Below are positions 54,111 through 62,285 of a stretch of 64,000 nucleotides of DNA, in pieces. Under the pieces are notes generated by a model that saw only the letters and a program-made list of their open reading frames with translations, had not been told where the DNA came from and did not search any database. A program made the position numbers and the translations under genes. The DNA comes from CAYLYP01 sp964387795 (GTDB lineage Bacteria; Bacteroidota; Bacteroidia; Bacteroidales; UBA7960), in contig CAYLYP010000004.1 in assembly GCA_964387795.1 (NCBI GenBank), positions 1-64,000 on the forward strand, written 5' to 3'. Within the stretch, counting starts at the first letter, position 1. Each line of letters begins with the position of its first letter.

Positions 54111-56777
54111 ATGAAAACAAAACTTTTCATTTTTGTTGTAATTATCATTTCAGCAATATCTTGTCATACCTCCATTGCTCAAAATAACCCACCACCTCTG
54201 TTAGACAGGGAGCTTTTCTTTGGTGACCCTCAGATATCAGGGGGACAACTTTCACCGGATGGGGCTTATATCTCATTTATGAAGCCTTATGAGGGTACCC
54301 GAAACCTTTGGGTGAAAAAACTTGATGCGGATTTTTCTGAGGCATTGCCTGTTACAAACAGGACTGAACGCCCTATCTCTGGCTACTTCTGGTCAAGGGA
54401 TGGTAAATATATCCTATTTGTTATGGATCAGGGAGGTGATGAAAACTATAATATCTATGCCCTTGACCCTTCTGAAGCAAAGCCAGGAGTGATTCCCCAG
54501 GCACGAAACCTGACAAACCTAAAAGAAGTAAGGGCTATCATCTATCATGTTTCGCGCAGTAACCCTGATCTATTATTTGTTGGAATTAACGACAGGGATA
54601 AAGCATGGCATGATTTATATCAACTTAGTATCTCTACCGGGGAGTTGAAGAAAATCAGGGAAAATACAAGGCGTTATACTACCTGGATTTTTGACAATAA
54701 CGATTTATTAAGGCTTGCAATTATCACCAAAGAAAATGGGGACAATGAGTTGTGGCGCCTTGGTGCTGGTCGTAAAGAAGGTATCATTTATCAATGGGGC
54801 TTAATGGAAACAGCTTATCCTATTGCATTCAATAAAGAAAACAACAAGATATATTTTGTTTCAAATAAGGGAGATGTTGATAAAACTGAGTTATACCTTA
54901 TGGATGTAAATAATGGCAAAACTAGTTTTGTTGAGAAAGACCCTGAAAATAAGGTTGATTTTGGAGGCTTATCTACAAGCGAAAAAACACTTGAAGTTAT
55001 CAGTACCTCCTATACAGATGATTATACAAGGATATACTTTAAGGACAAAACCTTCGAATCATATTACAACACAATAAAATCCAAACTAGGAGATGTTGAA
55101 ATATCATTTTTTTCAGCCAATCTTGATGAGAGTTTGTTTTTGATTGCAGCTTATTCAGATGTAAAACCTTCATCTGTTTTTTTGTTTAATACTGCTACCA
55201 ATGAACTGACTTTTCAATATGCCCCCCGTGAAGGCATACCTACTGAATACATGGCAAGTATGAAACCAATTCATTATCCCTCATCAGATGGGTTAATGAT
55301 CCCGGCATACCTTACACTGCCAAAAGGGATGGGCGAAAAGAAATTACCTTTGGTTGTAATGCCTCATGGTGGCCCATGGGCACGTGACTATTGGGGTTTT
55401 AATACATATTGCCAGTTTTTGGCAAATAGGGGTTATGCTGTATTGATTATGAACTTCAGGGGTAGCACTGGTTTTGGGAAGAGTTTCCTGAATGCCGGCA
55501 ATAAACAATGGGGCGAACTGATGCAGGATGACATTACCTGGGGTGTGAAATACCTTGTTGAAAAAGGTATCGCCGACCCGAAAAGGGTTGCAATCTTTGG
55601 AGGCTCTTATGGCGGATATGCTACCCTGGCCGGATTAACATTTACACCTGATATTTATGCCTGTGGGGTGTCTTTTGTAGGTCCATCAAACCTCCTTACC
55701 TTGCTAAATTCAATACCCCCATACTGGGAGTCATCAAGGAAAGTGTTTCATGAACGTATGGGAAACCCATCTTCGGAAGAAGGTAAAAAGCTTTTAGTAA
55801 AGCAATCTCCTTTATTCTCAGCTCATAAAATAAAAGTGCCACTGATGGTTGTTCAGGGACAAAATGACCCAAGGGTGAAAAAAACAGAAAGTGATCAGAT
55901 TGTAATTGCATTGCGCGACAGGGGCTTTGCTGTTGAATATCTTAATGCCCCTGATGAAGGGCATGGCTTTGCACGCCCTGAAAACAACATTGCATTTGTT
56001 GCTGCTATGGAAAAATTCCTTGCCAAACATATAGGAGGAAGATACCAAAGTGAAATGCCTGAAAAAGTCGAACAGCGCTTGAAGGAAATAACTGTGGATG
56101 TAGCTTCTGTTACTTTACCTGCCGAGCTTAGCTTTGAGGAAACAGGTATGGTGCTTAGCCCTGTGAGGGAACTTCCTGTCGGGTCTTTTACTTTTGATAT
56201 GGTTATTGATGCCATGGGTCAGGAGATTAAGATGCAAAGCACTGTTAACATCACTAAGTCTGCGAACCAATATGTGATAACTGAAGAAACCACATCGCCT
56301 ATGGGTAAAGGCACAGACGAAATAAAAATTGATGCCCGGACATTTAATCCAATAAGCCGGAATGTGAATCAGGGACCTGTGACATTGAGCATTGCTTATT
56401 CTGACACCCTGGCCGAAGGGACTATTATCAATGCTGCTAACACTTCTCCTATTTCTGTTGGTCTTGATGCACCCCTTTTTGCTGAAGGCCCGGGCTGGGT
56501 ATTTATGCTTGCAGCTCTGCCTTTATCAATAAACTACAAAGCTGTTTACCGCAATCTGAACCTTAATACCCTGGCAGTTAAAATTCTCAGGATGAATACT
56601 GTTTCAGAAATACTTGAAGATGGCACAAAGACCTGGCGACTGGATATAGAACCTGCTGATGGCAGTGGGGGCTCAGGAAAAGTATGGGTGGATGCTAAAA
56701 GTTTTAAAGTGATAAAATTTGAACAAATCATACCTGAAATGGCTGGTGCAAAAATGACAGGAACACTTGTGAAGTAG
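54111..56777 (+). CDS. S9 family prolyl oligopeptidase with C-terminal extension
   Basis: 888 residues. Signal peptide (KLFIFVVIIISAISCHTSIAQ), then a propeller (~35-390) and an alpha/beta hydrolase domain. Catalytic Ser499 in GGSYGG, Asp586 in QNDPRV and His618 in EGHGF. The family cleaves short peptides (dipeptidyl or acylaminoacyl peptidase type); this one is periplasmic or surface-located. Beyond ~645 there is a further ~240-residue domain (VEQRLKEITVDVA ... to the end) made of strands such as MVIDAMGQEIKM, KIDARTFNPISR and VWVDAKSFKVIK. It resembles DUF3108-like barrel domains and is not part of normal S9 enzymes. A terminator follows. Confidence 0.9.
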   Translation: MKTKLFIFVVIIISAISCHTSIAQNNPPPLLDRELFFGDPQISGGQLSPDGAYISFMKPYEGTRNLWVKKLDADFSEALPVTNRTERPISGYFWSRDGKYILFVMDQGGDENYNIYALDPSEAKPGVIPQARNLTNLKEVRAIIYHVSRSNPDLLFVGINDRDKAWHDLYQLSISTGELKKIRENTRRYTTWIFDNNDLLRLAIITKENGDNELWRLGAGRKEGIIYQWGLMETAYPIAFNKENNKIYFVSNKGDVDKTELYLMDVNNGKTSFVEKDPENKVDFGGLSTSEKTLEVISTSYTDDYTRIYFKDKTFESYYNTIKSKLGDVEISFFSANLDESLFLIAAYSDVKPSSVFLFNTATNELTFQYAPREGIPTEYMASMKPIHYPSSDGLMIPAYLTLPKGMGEKKLPLVVMPHGGPWARDYWGFNTYCQFLANRGYAVLIMNFRGSTGFGKSFLNAGNKQWGELMQDDITWGVKYLVEKGIADPKRVAIFGGSYGGYATLAGLTFTPDIYACGVSFVGPSNLLTLLNSIPPYWESSRKVFHERMGNPSSEEGKKLLVKQSPLFSAHKIKVPLMVVQGQNDPRVKKTESDQIVIALRDRGFAVEYLNAPDEGHGFARPENNIAFVAAMEKFLAKHIGGRYQSEMPEKVEQRLKEITVDVASVTLPAELSFEETGMVLSPVRELPVGSFTFDMVIDAMGQEIKMQSTVNITKSANQYVITEETTSPMGKGTDEIKIDARTFNPISRNVNQGPVTLSIAYSDTLAEGTIINAANTSPISVGLDAPLFAEGPGWVFMLAALPLSINYKAVYRNLNLNTLAVKILRMNTVSEILEDGTKTWRLDIEPADGSGGSGKVWVDAKSFKVIKFEQIIPEMAGAKMTGTLVK

Positions 56778-56808
56778 GTGTATCCATCAGTTTAAACCAT
56801 CATCGGTT

Positions 56809-56847
56809 AAAAAAGGCTTGTTGCAGTAATGCACAAGCCTTTTTTTA
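56809..56847 (+). terminator. Terminator after the S9 peptidase gene
   Basis: Stem AAAAAGGCTTGT / ACAAGCCTTTTT (56810-56821 and 56833-56844) followed by a T-run. The remaining ~370 bp up to glyA (56848-57218) hold no gene, only the glyA -7 element. Confidence 0.85.
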
Positions 56848-57153
56848 TGGTGTACAATTTAATATCTTAGTGAGTCAGAACAATGGTGGGTATATAAGAC
56901 TATTGTAATGTTTATTCACCCAATATGAGGGGTGTTTCTTTTTAATGATAACCAGAAAACAGTAATAATGTCCTACATGCTTGTAACTAATGGCCTTTTG
57001 GTTATGGGCTTGGATTAAATGTTGTATTTTTTAAAAACAGAGGGATAATGAACTACTTATATTTTTGCAAGGATGATTAAAAAAGTAAGAAAGGGATATG
57101 ATTTCAAAGCTTAATAAAAAATAAAATCAGGGATGCTATTCGTATATTTTTGC

Positions 57154-57161
57154 TAATTTTG
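57154..57161 (+). promoter_or_regulatory. Promoter -7 element for glyA
   Basis: TAATTTTG 58 nt before the start codon; no -33 TTTG at the expected spacing. Confidence 0.4.
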
Positions 57162-57218
57162 AAGCATTAAAATTGAACGATTAAGTTTTTAAAAATCAAT
57201 AAAAAAAATATACTTGAT

Positions 57219-58499
57219 ATGGAAAAGGACCTTAAGATCTTTGATTTGATCGAGCAGGAACACCAGAGACAATTGCATGGAGTTGAGCTTATTGCATCAG
57301 AAAACTTTGTAAGTACCCAGGTAATGCAGGCAATGGGGAGTGTTCTTACCAACAAATATGCTGAAGGTTATCCAGGCCGTAGGTATTATGGCGGATGCCA
57401 AATTGTTGACCAAACAGAACAAATTGCTATTGACAGGGCAAAAGAGCTTTTTGGAGCAGAATTTGCAAACGTTCAACCTCATAGCGGGGCTCAGGCTAAT
57501 GCTGCTGTTTTTTTAGCTTGTCTTCAACCTGGTGACACTTTTATGGGGATGGATTTAAGCCATGGAGGCCACCTTTCTCATGGATCTCCTGTTAACCTTT
57601 CAGGTATCTTATATCGCCCTGTTGCTTATGGCGTAAATGAAAAAACCGGAACCATCGACTATGATGCAATGGAACAAATTGCATTAAAAGAAAAACCAAA
57701 ACTTATTGTTGCTGGTGCTTCTGCATATCCTCGCGATTGGGATTTTGCACGTATGAGAGCTATCGCTGACAAGGTTGGTGCTATCCTGATGGCCGATATT
57801 GCACACCCTGCCGGGCTTATTGCAAAGAAACTTCTTAATAACCCAATCCCTCATTGCCATATTATCACAACTACTACCCATAAGACTTTACGTGGCCCTC
57901 GTGGTGGTATGATTATTATTGGGAAAGATTTTGAAAACCCATGGGGACAGAAAACCCCTAAAGGTGAAATCAAGCTGATGTCACAGATTATTGATTCAGC
58001 TGTATTCCCAGGAACACAGGGTGGCCCGCTTGAGCATATTATCGCCGGAAAAGCTGTTGCATTTGGTGAAGCATTAACAGATTCTTATAAGGACTATTGT
58101 GTTCAGGTAATGAAAAATGCCAAGGCAATGTCTAAAGCTTTTACCGATAAAGGTTACCATGTAACTTCCGGTGGAACAGATAACCATTTAATGCTTATTG
58201 ACTTAAGGAGCAAAGTGCCGGATGTTAGCGGTAAGAAAGTTGAAAATACTTTGGTATTGGCTGATATCACAATTAATAAAAACATGGTTCCTTTTGATAG
58301 TCGCTCTCCTTTTGCTACTTCAGGAATCCGTGTTGGAACTCCTGCTATCACTACCCGTGGCTTAAAAGAAAGCCATGCAATACAGATTGTTGATTTCATT
58401 GATGAAGTTATCATGAATATTGACAATGAAAAAGTGATTGAAGATGTACGTCATAAAGTTCAGGACTTAATGAAACAGTTCCCGCTTTTTGCGTATTAA
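57219..58499 (+). CDS. glyA: Serine hydroxymethyltransferase
   Basis: PLP enzyme converting serine and tetrahydrofolate to glycine and methylene-THF. 426 residues. The PLP Lys is K222 in TTTTHKTLRGPRGG. ELIASENF, YAEGYPGRRYYGGC and the PLP-phosphate region QPHSGAQAN are present, as is the later SPFATSGIRVGTPA. No anomaly. Supplies one-carbon units, as does the folate gene folB ~3 kb downstream. A strong terminator follows. Confidence 0.98.
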   Translation: MEKDLKIFDLIEQEHQRQLHGVELIASENFVSTQVMQAMGSVLTNKYAEGYPGRRYYGGCQIVDQTEQIAIDRAKELFGAEFANVQPHSGAQANAAVFLACLQPGDTFMGMDLSHGGHLSHGSPVNLSGILYRPVAYGVNEKTGTIDYDAMEQIALKEKPKLIVAGASAYPRDWDFARMRAIADKVGAILMADIAHPAGLIAKKLLNNPIPHCHIITTTTHKTLRGPRGGMIIIGKDFENPWGQKTPKGEIKLMSQIIDSAVFPGTQGGPLEHIIAGKAVAFGEALTDSYKDYCVQVMKNAKAMSKAFTDKGYHVTSGGTDNHLMLIDLRSKVPDVSGKKVENTLVLADITINKNMVPFDSRSPFATSGIRVGTPAITTRGLKESHAIQIVDFIDEVIMNIDNEKVIEDVRHKVQDLMKQFPLFAY

Positions 58500-58516
58500 T
58501 TTCAAAATGCATTTTA

Positions 58517-58545
58517 AAGGCCTGCACCATGTGCAGGCTTTTTTG
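58517..58545 (+). terminator. Terminator of glyA
   Basis: Stem GCCTGCAC / GTGCAGGC (58520-58527 and 58531-58538) with loop CAT, then TTTTTT. Confidence 0.9.
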
Positions 58546-58694
58546 TTTAACATTATTTGTTGTTAAGTTCATTAATGTGGATATGATGCCAGACTTTTAG
58601 GTCTGGTATTTTTTTAGTATCTTGGCCACAATAAAATAATGATTTTATTGTGGTCTTTTTTTAATCTTAATGACTTAAAATACAATAATCTAAA

Positions 58695-60125
58695 TTGGTG
58701 ATGAAAAAGCATTTAATTTGTTCTGCAGCTTTTGTGTTCATGGTGTTATTTGTTTGTTCTTGCTCAGGGCAGGCTGGTCAACAAAATTTGAATAATGATA
58801 TTGCTCCCCAACAGGATAGTTTGTATAGGCTCAATATGATATTTGTAGGTGATATAATGGGTCACGATGGCCAGATAAAATCAGCTTATCAAGCTTCAGA
58901 TAAAACTTATGATTATGTTGACAACTATGAATTTGTTGCCCCAATTATCAAATCCTTTGACCTGGCGTTTTGTAACCTTGAAGTAACGCTTCCCGGCAAA
59001 CCCCCTTATGCGGGTTATCCTAATTTCCGTTCTCCCGATGCAATTGCCCTTGCGTTAAAAGAAGCTGGTTTTGATGTTGTTGTTTCTGCCAATAATCATA
59101 GCAATGATGGCTTTGGAAAAGCACTTTCGCATACAATAGATACATTAAGGGGCCTGGGGTTTTATCAAACAGGAACTTTTAAAAACCAGGCTGAGCGTGA
59201 TAGTTTATATCCCTTGCTTATTGAAAAGAACGGATTTAAGCTTGCTGTATTAAATTATACTTATGGGACTAATGGAATTAAGGATACTCCTCCCACAATC
59301 GTAAATATGATTGATACTGCGCTTATTCGAAAGGACGTTGTAAATGCCCATAGTAAAAATCCGGATTTGGTTATTGCCGTGATGCATTGGGGTGACGAGT
59401 ATCAGCTAATAGAAAACCGTTATCAACGTCAGTTAGCCGATTTTCTGGCAAGCCTTGATGTGAATATTATCATTGGGTCGCATCCTCATGTTATACAGCC
59501 TGTGAGATATGTAAAAAAGCCTGATGGCGATTCTATTGTTTGTGTATATTCGATGGGTAATTATATTTCAAACCAAAATCAGCCCAATACCGATGGGGGC
59601 ATCATGTTTGAAGTTGGTTTCACTAAACATAAGGAAAGCGGTGAAGTAAAACTGGATACTTTTTATCATCATCTGATATGGAGATATCGGGCTCCTTCAA
59701 ATGAGCAGTCGGGAAAAAGGTTTCAGGTAATTCCAATACAAGCTTATGAAAAAGGATTGCTCGCCCCTTTTATGTTGTCTGATACGGATAAAGCCAAAAT
59801 GGATGATTTTTCGAAAAGGATGCGTTTGCATATTCAAACAAACTCTGTTAGTGCCGAAAACAATGAGTACGATAGATTTTTTAAATCACCTGAAACGGCT
59901 TTGTATTATCATGTCCAACTATTAGCAGTTCAAAAACCTGTTTCTTCTGATACCTTTGCTAATTTAAAGATTCAAATTGAAGAAAAACATGAGCAGGGTA
60001 TCGTAAGATATATTTCAACTGGTTATCTGCAAAAAGAAGATGCCGCAAAAGCTTTAGAACAAGTTAAATCTTCCGGCTTTCCTGATGCCTTTATTGTGAG
60101 TTATTTAAACGGGGAAAGACAATAG
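58695..60125 (+). CDS. CapA-family (PGA_cap) lipoprotein with C-terminal SPOR domain
   Basis: 476 residues. Lipoprotein signal ending LFVCSCSG. The PGA_cap fold follows: MIFVGDIMGHDGQI, CNLEVTL, SANNHSNDG, VIAVMHWGDEY, IIGSHPHVIQP and SMGNYISNQ, all metal-site motifs of this calcineurin-like family. CapA proteins are linked to poly-gamma-glutamate capsules, but no capB or capC is near. The last ~75 residues (YYHVQLLAVQKPVSS ... SGFPDAFIVSYLNG) look like a SPOR domain, which binds denuded peptidoglycan. Function: periplasmic, probably wall-associated hydrolase. Confidence 0.85.
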   Translation: MVMKKHLICSAAFVFMVLFVCSCSGQAGQQNLNNDIAPQQDSLYRLNMIFVGDIMGHDGQIKSAYQASDKTYDYVDNYEFVAPIIKSFDLAFCNLEVTLPGKPPYAGYPNFRSPDAIALALKEAGFDVVVSANNHSNDGFGKALSHTIDTLRGLGFYQTGTFKNQAERDSLYPLLIEKNGFKLAVLNYTYGTNGIKDTPPTIVNMIDTALIRKDVVNAHSKNPDLVIAVMHWGDEYQLIENRYQRQLADFLASLDVNIIIGSHPHVIQPVRYVKKPDGDSIVCVYSMGNYISNQNQPNTDGGIMFEVGFTKHKESGEVKLDTFYHHLIWRYRAPSNEQSGKRFQVIPIQAYEKGLLAPFMLSDTDKAKMDDFSKRMRLHIQTNSVSAENNEYDRFFKSPETALYYHVQLLAVQKPVSSDTFANLKIQIEEKHEQGIVRYISTGYLQKEDAAKALEQVKSSGFPDAFIVSYLNGERQ

Positions 60126-60191
60126 ACAATTTCACTGTTTTCAGGTAAGGTGCCTGTTTTTTGGGCTTTGGTTTAAAGAGATAAATAAATT

Positions 60192-61676
60192 ATGGCTGAG
60201 ATTTTTGGGCTGATCCAGATTGTATTGCTGATTGCGGTTTTGGTTTTTGTTCTTGTAAAAAAGAACGGTTCCCGATCAGATGAGATGTTGAACCAACTTA
60301 GTTACCTTCAAAAGCAGATTGAAAGAATAGAAGCAAGGATAGGGGAGGAAAGCCGTGCCCAAAGAGAAGAATTGTTACGGGGATTGAAAGATTCAAGATT
60401 GGAAAACAGGGAGGTGATGAATGCTTATCAGCAGGCTTCGATGAATTCTTTAGCTGAGATTTCAAGATTACAGGCACAGCAATTGGATGTTTTAACAAGG
60501 TCGAACCAGGAAGCATTGGACAGGTTGACCAGGAGCATTGATGTTAAAATAATAGAGCTTATTGATAAAAACAGTATCCATTCAAAAGAACTAAGAGATA
60601 GCCTTTCAGTCCAGCTTAAGGATTTTGGTTTGGTGTTTAGTCAAAACGTTAGGGATTTCAATGAGATGCAACGGCAAAAATTCTCGGATCTGGTAATCCG
60701 GCAAGAGGAGTTAACAAAGCTGGCTGAGCAGAAGCTTGAGAAAATGCGTGAGACTGTTGATGAGAAATTGGAAAAGACACTTGAGGCACGTCTGGGGCAA
60801 TCTTTTAATCTTGTAAGTAACCAGTTGCTAGAAGTTCAAAAAGGCCTGGGTGAGATGCAAAACCTTGCTGCCAATGTTGGGGATTTGAAAAAAGTGCTCA
60901 GCAATGTAAAGAACCGGGGTATTATAGGGGAAGTTCAACTGGGAGCCATATTGGAACAAGTCCTTGCCCCTGAGCAATATGCAACAAATGTAAAAACAAA
61001 TCCTGCTGTCCGGGAGCTTGTTGAGTATGCCATAAAACTTCCGGGAAAAGATGAATCTCAGCAAGTAGTATATCTGCCGGTTGATGCTAAGTTTCCATTG
61101 GAGGTTTATTCCCGTTTGGTTGATGCACGCGAACAAGGTGACATTGCATTGATAGCTGAGGCTTCAAAGGCTTTTGAAAATGCCATCAGAAAAGCTGCTA
61201 AGGATATTTGTGATAAATATGTCTATCCCCCTTTTACTACTGATTTTGGTATTATGTTTTTGCCTGTGGAAGGGATGTTTGCAGAGGTAGTTGGCAAAAC
61301 TTCCCTTATGGAGCAGTTGCAAAGGGAGTATAAGGTGATTGTCACAGGGCCAACAACGTTGTCGGCAATCCTTTCAAGCCTGCAAATGGGTTTCAGGACA
61401 CTGGCTGTTCAAAAACGCTCTGGTGAAGTATGGAAGGTGTTAGCTGCCGTAAAAACAGAGTTCCAGAAATTTGGGGGGATACTTGAAAAAGCCAGGAAAA
61501 AGATTAATGAAGCCGGGGATGAGATTGATACATTGGTTGGCACCCGCTCAAGGATTATTGAACGAAGGCTTCGTGATATCCAGGAGCTTCCTGCCCCTGA
61601 TGCGGAATCACTACTTAATGGGGTCCAGGATGCTCCTTTGGATATGAATCCGCATGAAGACCAGAATAATGAATAA
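60192..61676 (+). CDS. rmuC: DNA recombination protein RmuC
   Basis: 494 residues. N-terminal membrane helix (~5-24, IQIVLLIAVLVFVLV), a long coiled coil (~30-225), then the RmuC nuclease-like domain. Landmarks are LSNVKNRGIIGEVQLGAILEQVL, YLPVDAKFPLEVYSRLVDA, FGIMFLPVEGMFAEVV and the final coiled part GEVWKVLAAVKTEF. RmuC limits DNA inversions between repeats in E. coli; the mechanism is not settled. It is 66 bp after the CapA gene and 28 bp before folB, likely one transcript. Confidence 0.95.
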   Translation: MAEIFGLIQIVLLIAVLVFVLVKKNGSRSDEMLNQLSYLQKQIERIEARIGEESRAQREELLRGLKDSRLENREVMNAYQQASMNSLAEISRLQAQQLDVLTRSNQEALDRLTRSIDVKIIELIDKNSIHSKELRDSLSVQLKDFGLVFSQNVRDFNEMQRQKFSDLVIRQEELTKLAEQKLEKMRETVDEKLEKTLEARLGQSFNLVSNQLLEVQKGLGEMQNLAANVGDLKKVLSNVKNRGIIGEVQLGAILEQVLAPEQYATNVKTNPAVRELVEYAIKLPGKDESQQVVYLPVDAKFPLEVYSRLVDAREQGDIALIAEASKAFENAIRKAAKDICDKYVYPPFTTDFGIMFLPVEGMFAEVVGKTSLMEQLQREYKVIVTGPTTLSAILSSLQMGFRTLAVQKRSGEVWKVLAAVKTEFQKFGGILEKARKKINEAGDEIDTLVGTRSRIIERRLRDIQELPAPDAESLLNGVQDAPLDMNPHEDQNNE

Positions 61677-61704
61677 GAAGAATACTAAATAACAAAATTC
61701 AACA

Positions 61705-62067
61705 ATGGCAAAGATATTTATTGAAAACATGGAGTTTTATGCCTATCATGGCTGCTTTGAAGAAGAACAGGTGATTGGGAACAGCTTTCTTGTGAATATA
61801 AAATTTGAAACGGATACAAAGGCGGCAGAGTATTCCGACCATCTTGAAGATACTGTTAACTATCAGTCGGTATATCAGGTTATTGCAAAGGAAATGCAGC
61901 AAAAGAGCAAGCTGCTTGAGCATTTAGCCCGTCGGATTATTGATGCTGTTAAAAAGGCTTTTCCTCAAATACTTTGGGTAGAAGTAAAGGTCTCAAAAAT
62001 GAACCCACCTCTTGGTGGAAAGATGAGTTGTGTAAGCGTAGAACTTAGGGATGAGTGCAAATCTTAG
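61705..62067 (+). CDS. folB: Dihydroneopterin aldolase
   Basis: 120 residues. Cleaves dihydroneopterin to 6-hydroxymethyl-dihydropterin in folate synthesis. The family start IFIENMEFYAYHGCFEEEQ, the central VNYQSVYQVI with the conserved YxxV pattern, the ARRIIDAV helix and VEVKVSKMNPPLGGKMSCVSVEL are present. It is the last gene of the CapA-rmuC-folB run, just upstream of tRNA-Cys. Confidence 0.95.
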   Translation: MAKIFIENMEFYAYHGCFEEEQVIGNSFLVNIKFETDTKAAEYSDHLEDTVNYQSVYQVIAKEMQQKSKLLEHLARRIIDAVKKAFPQILWVEVKVSKMNPPLGGKMSCVSVELRDECKS

Positions 62068-62120
62068 GCTTTTGAGAATTAGTGTTTTGGGATTTTTTTT
62101 CCATTTATGTGAAAAAATAT

Positions 62121-62151
62121 TTTGAAGATAAGCCTTAAAGCATTATTTTTG
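62121..62151 (+). promoter_or_regulatory. Promoter of tRNA-Cys
   Basis: TTTG (62121-62124), 19-nt spacer, TATTTTTG (62144-62151): a near-perfect Bacteroidota promoter, with the tRNA beginning 18 nt after the -7 element. Confidence 0.75.
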
Positions 62152-62169
62152 CACCACTTTTGAATAATG

Positions 62170-62240
62170 GGTTTCGTGGCCGAGTGGCTAGGCAGAGGTC
62201 TGCAAAACCTCCTACAGCGGTTCGAATCCGCTCGAAACCT
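62170..62240 (+). tRNA. tRNA-Cys (GCA)
   Basis: 71 nt. Acceptor stem GGTTTCG/CGAAACC, anticodon stem GAGGT/ACCTC with a 7-nt loop CTGCAAA (anticodon GCA at 62202-62204), T arm AGCGG-TTCGAAT-CCGCT. The discriminator base is T, as expected for tRNA-Cys. CCA is not encoded. Confidence 0.98.
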
Positions 62241-62241
62241 C

Positions 62242-62280
62242 AAAAAAAATAGCCTTTGATTTTTCAAAGGCTATTTTTTT
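62242..62280. terminator. Bidirectional terminator between tRNA-Cys and the VWA gene
   Basis: A long stem AAAATAGCCTTTGA / TCAAAGGCTATTTT is flanked by an A-run on the left and a T-run on the right, so it can terminate both tRNA-Cys and the minus-strand gene ending at 62286. Confidence 0.9.
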
Positions 62281-62285
62281 TGCTC

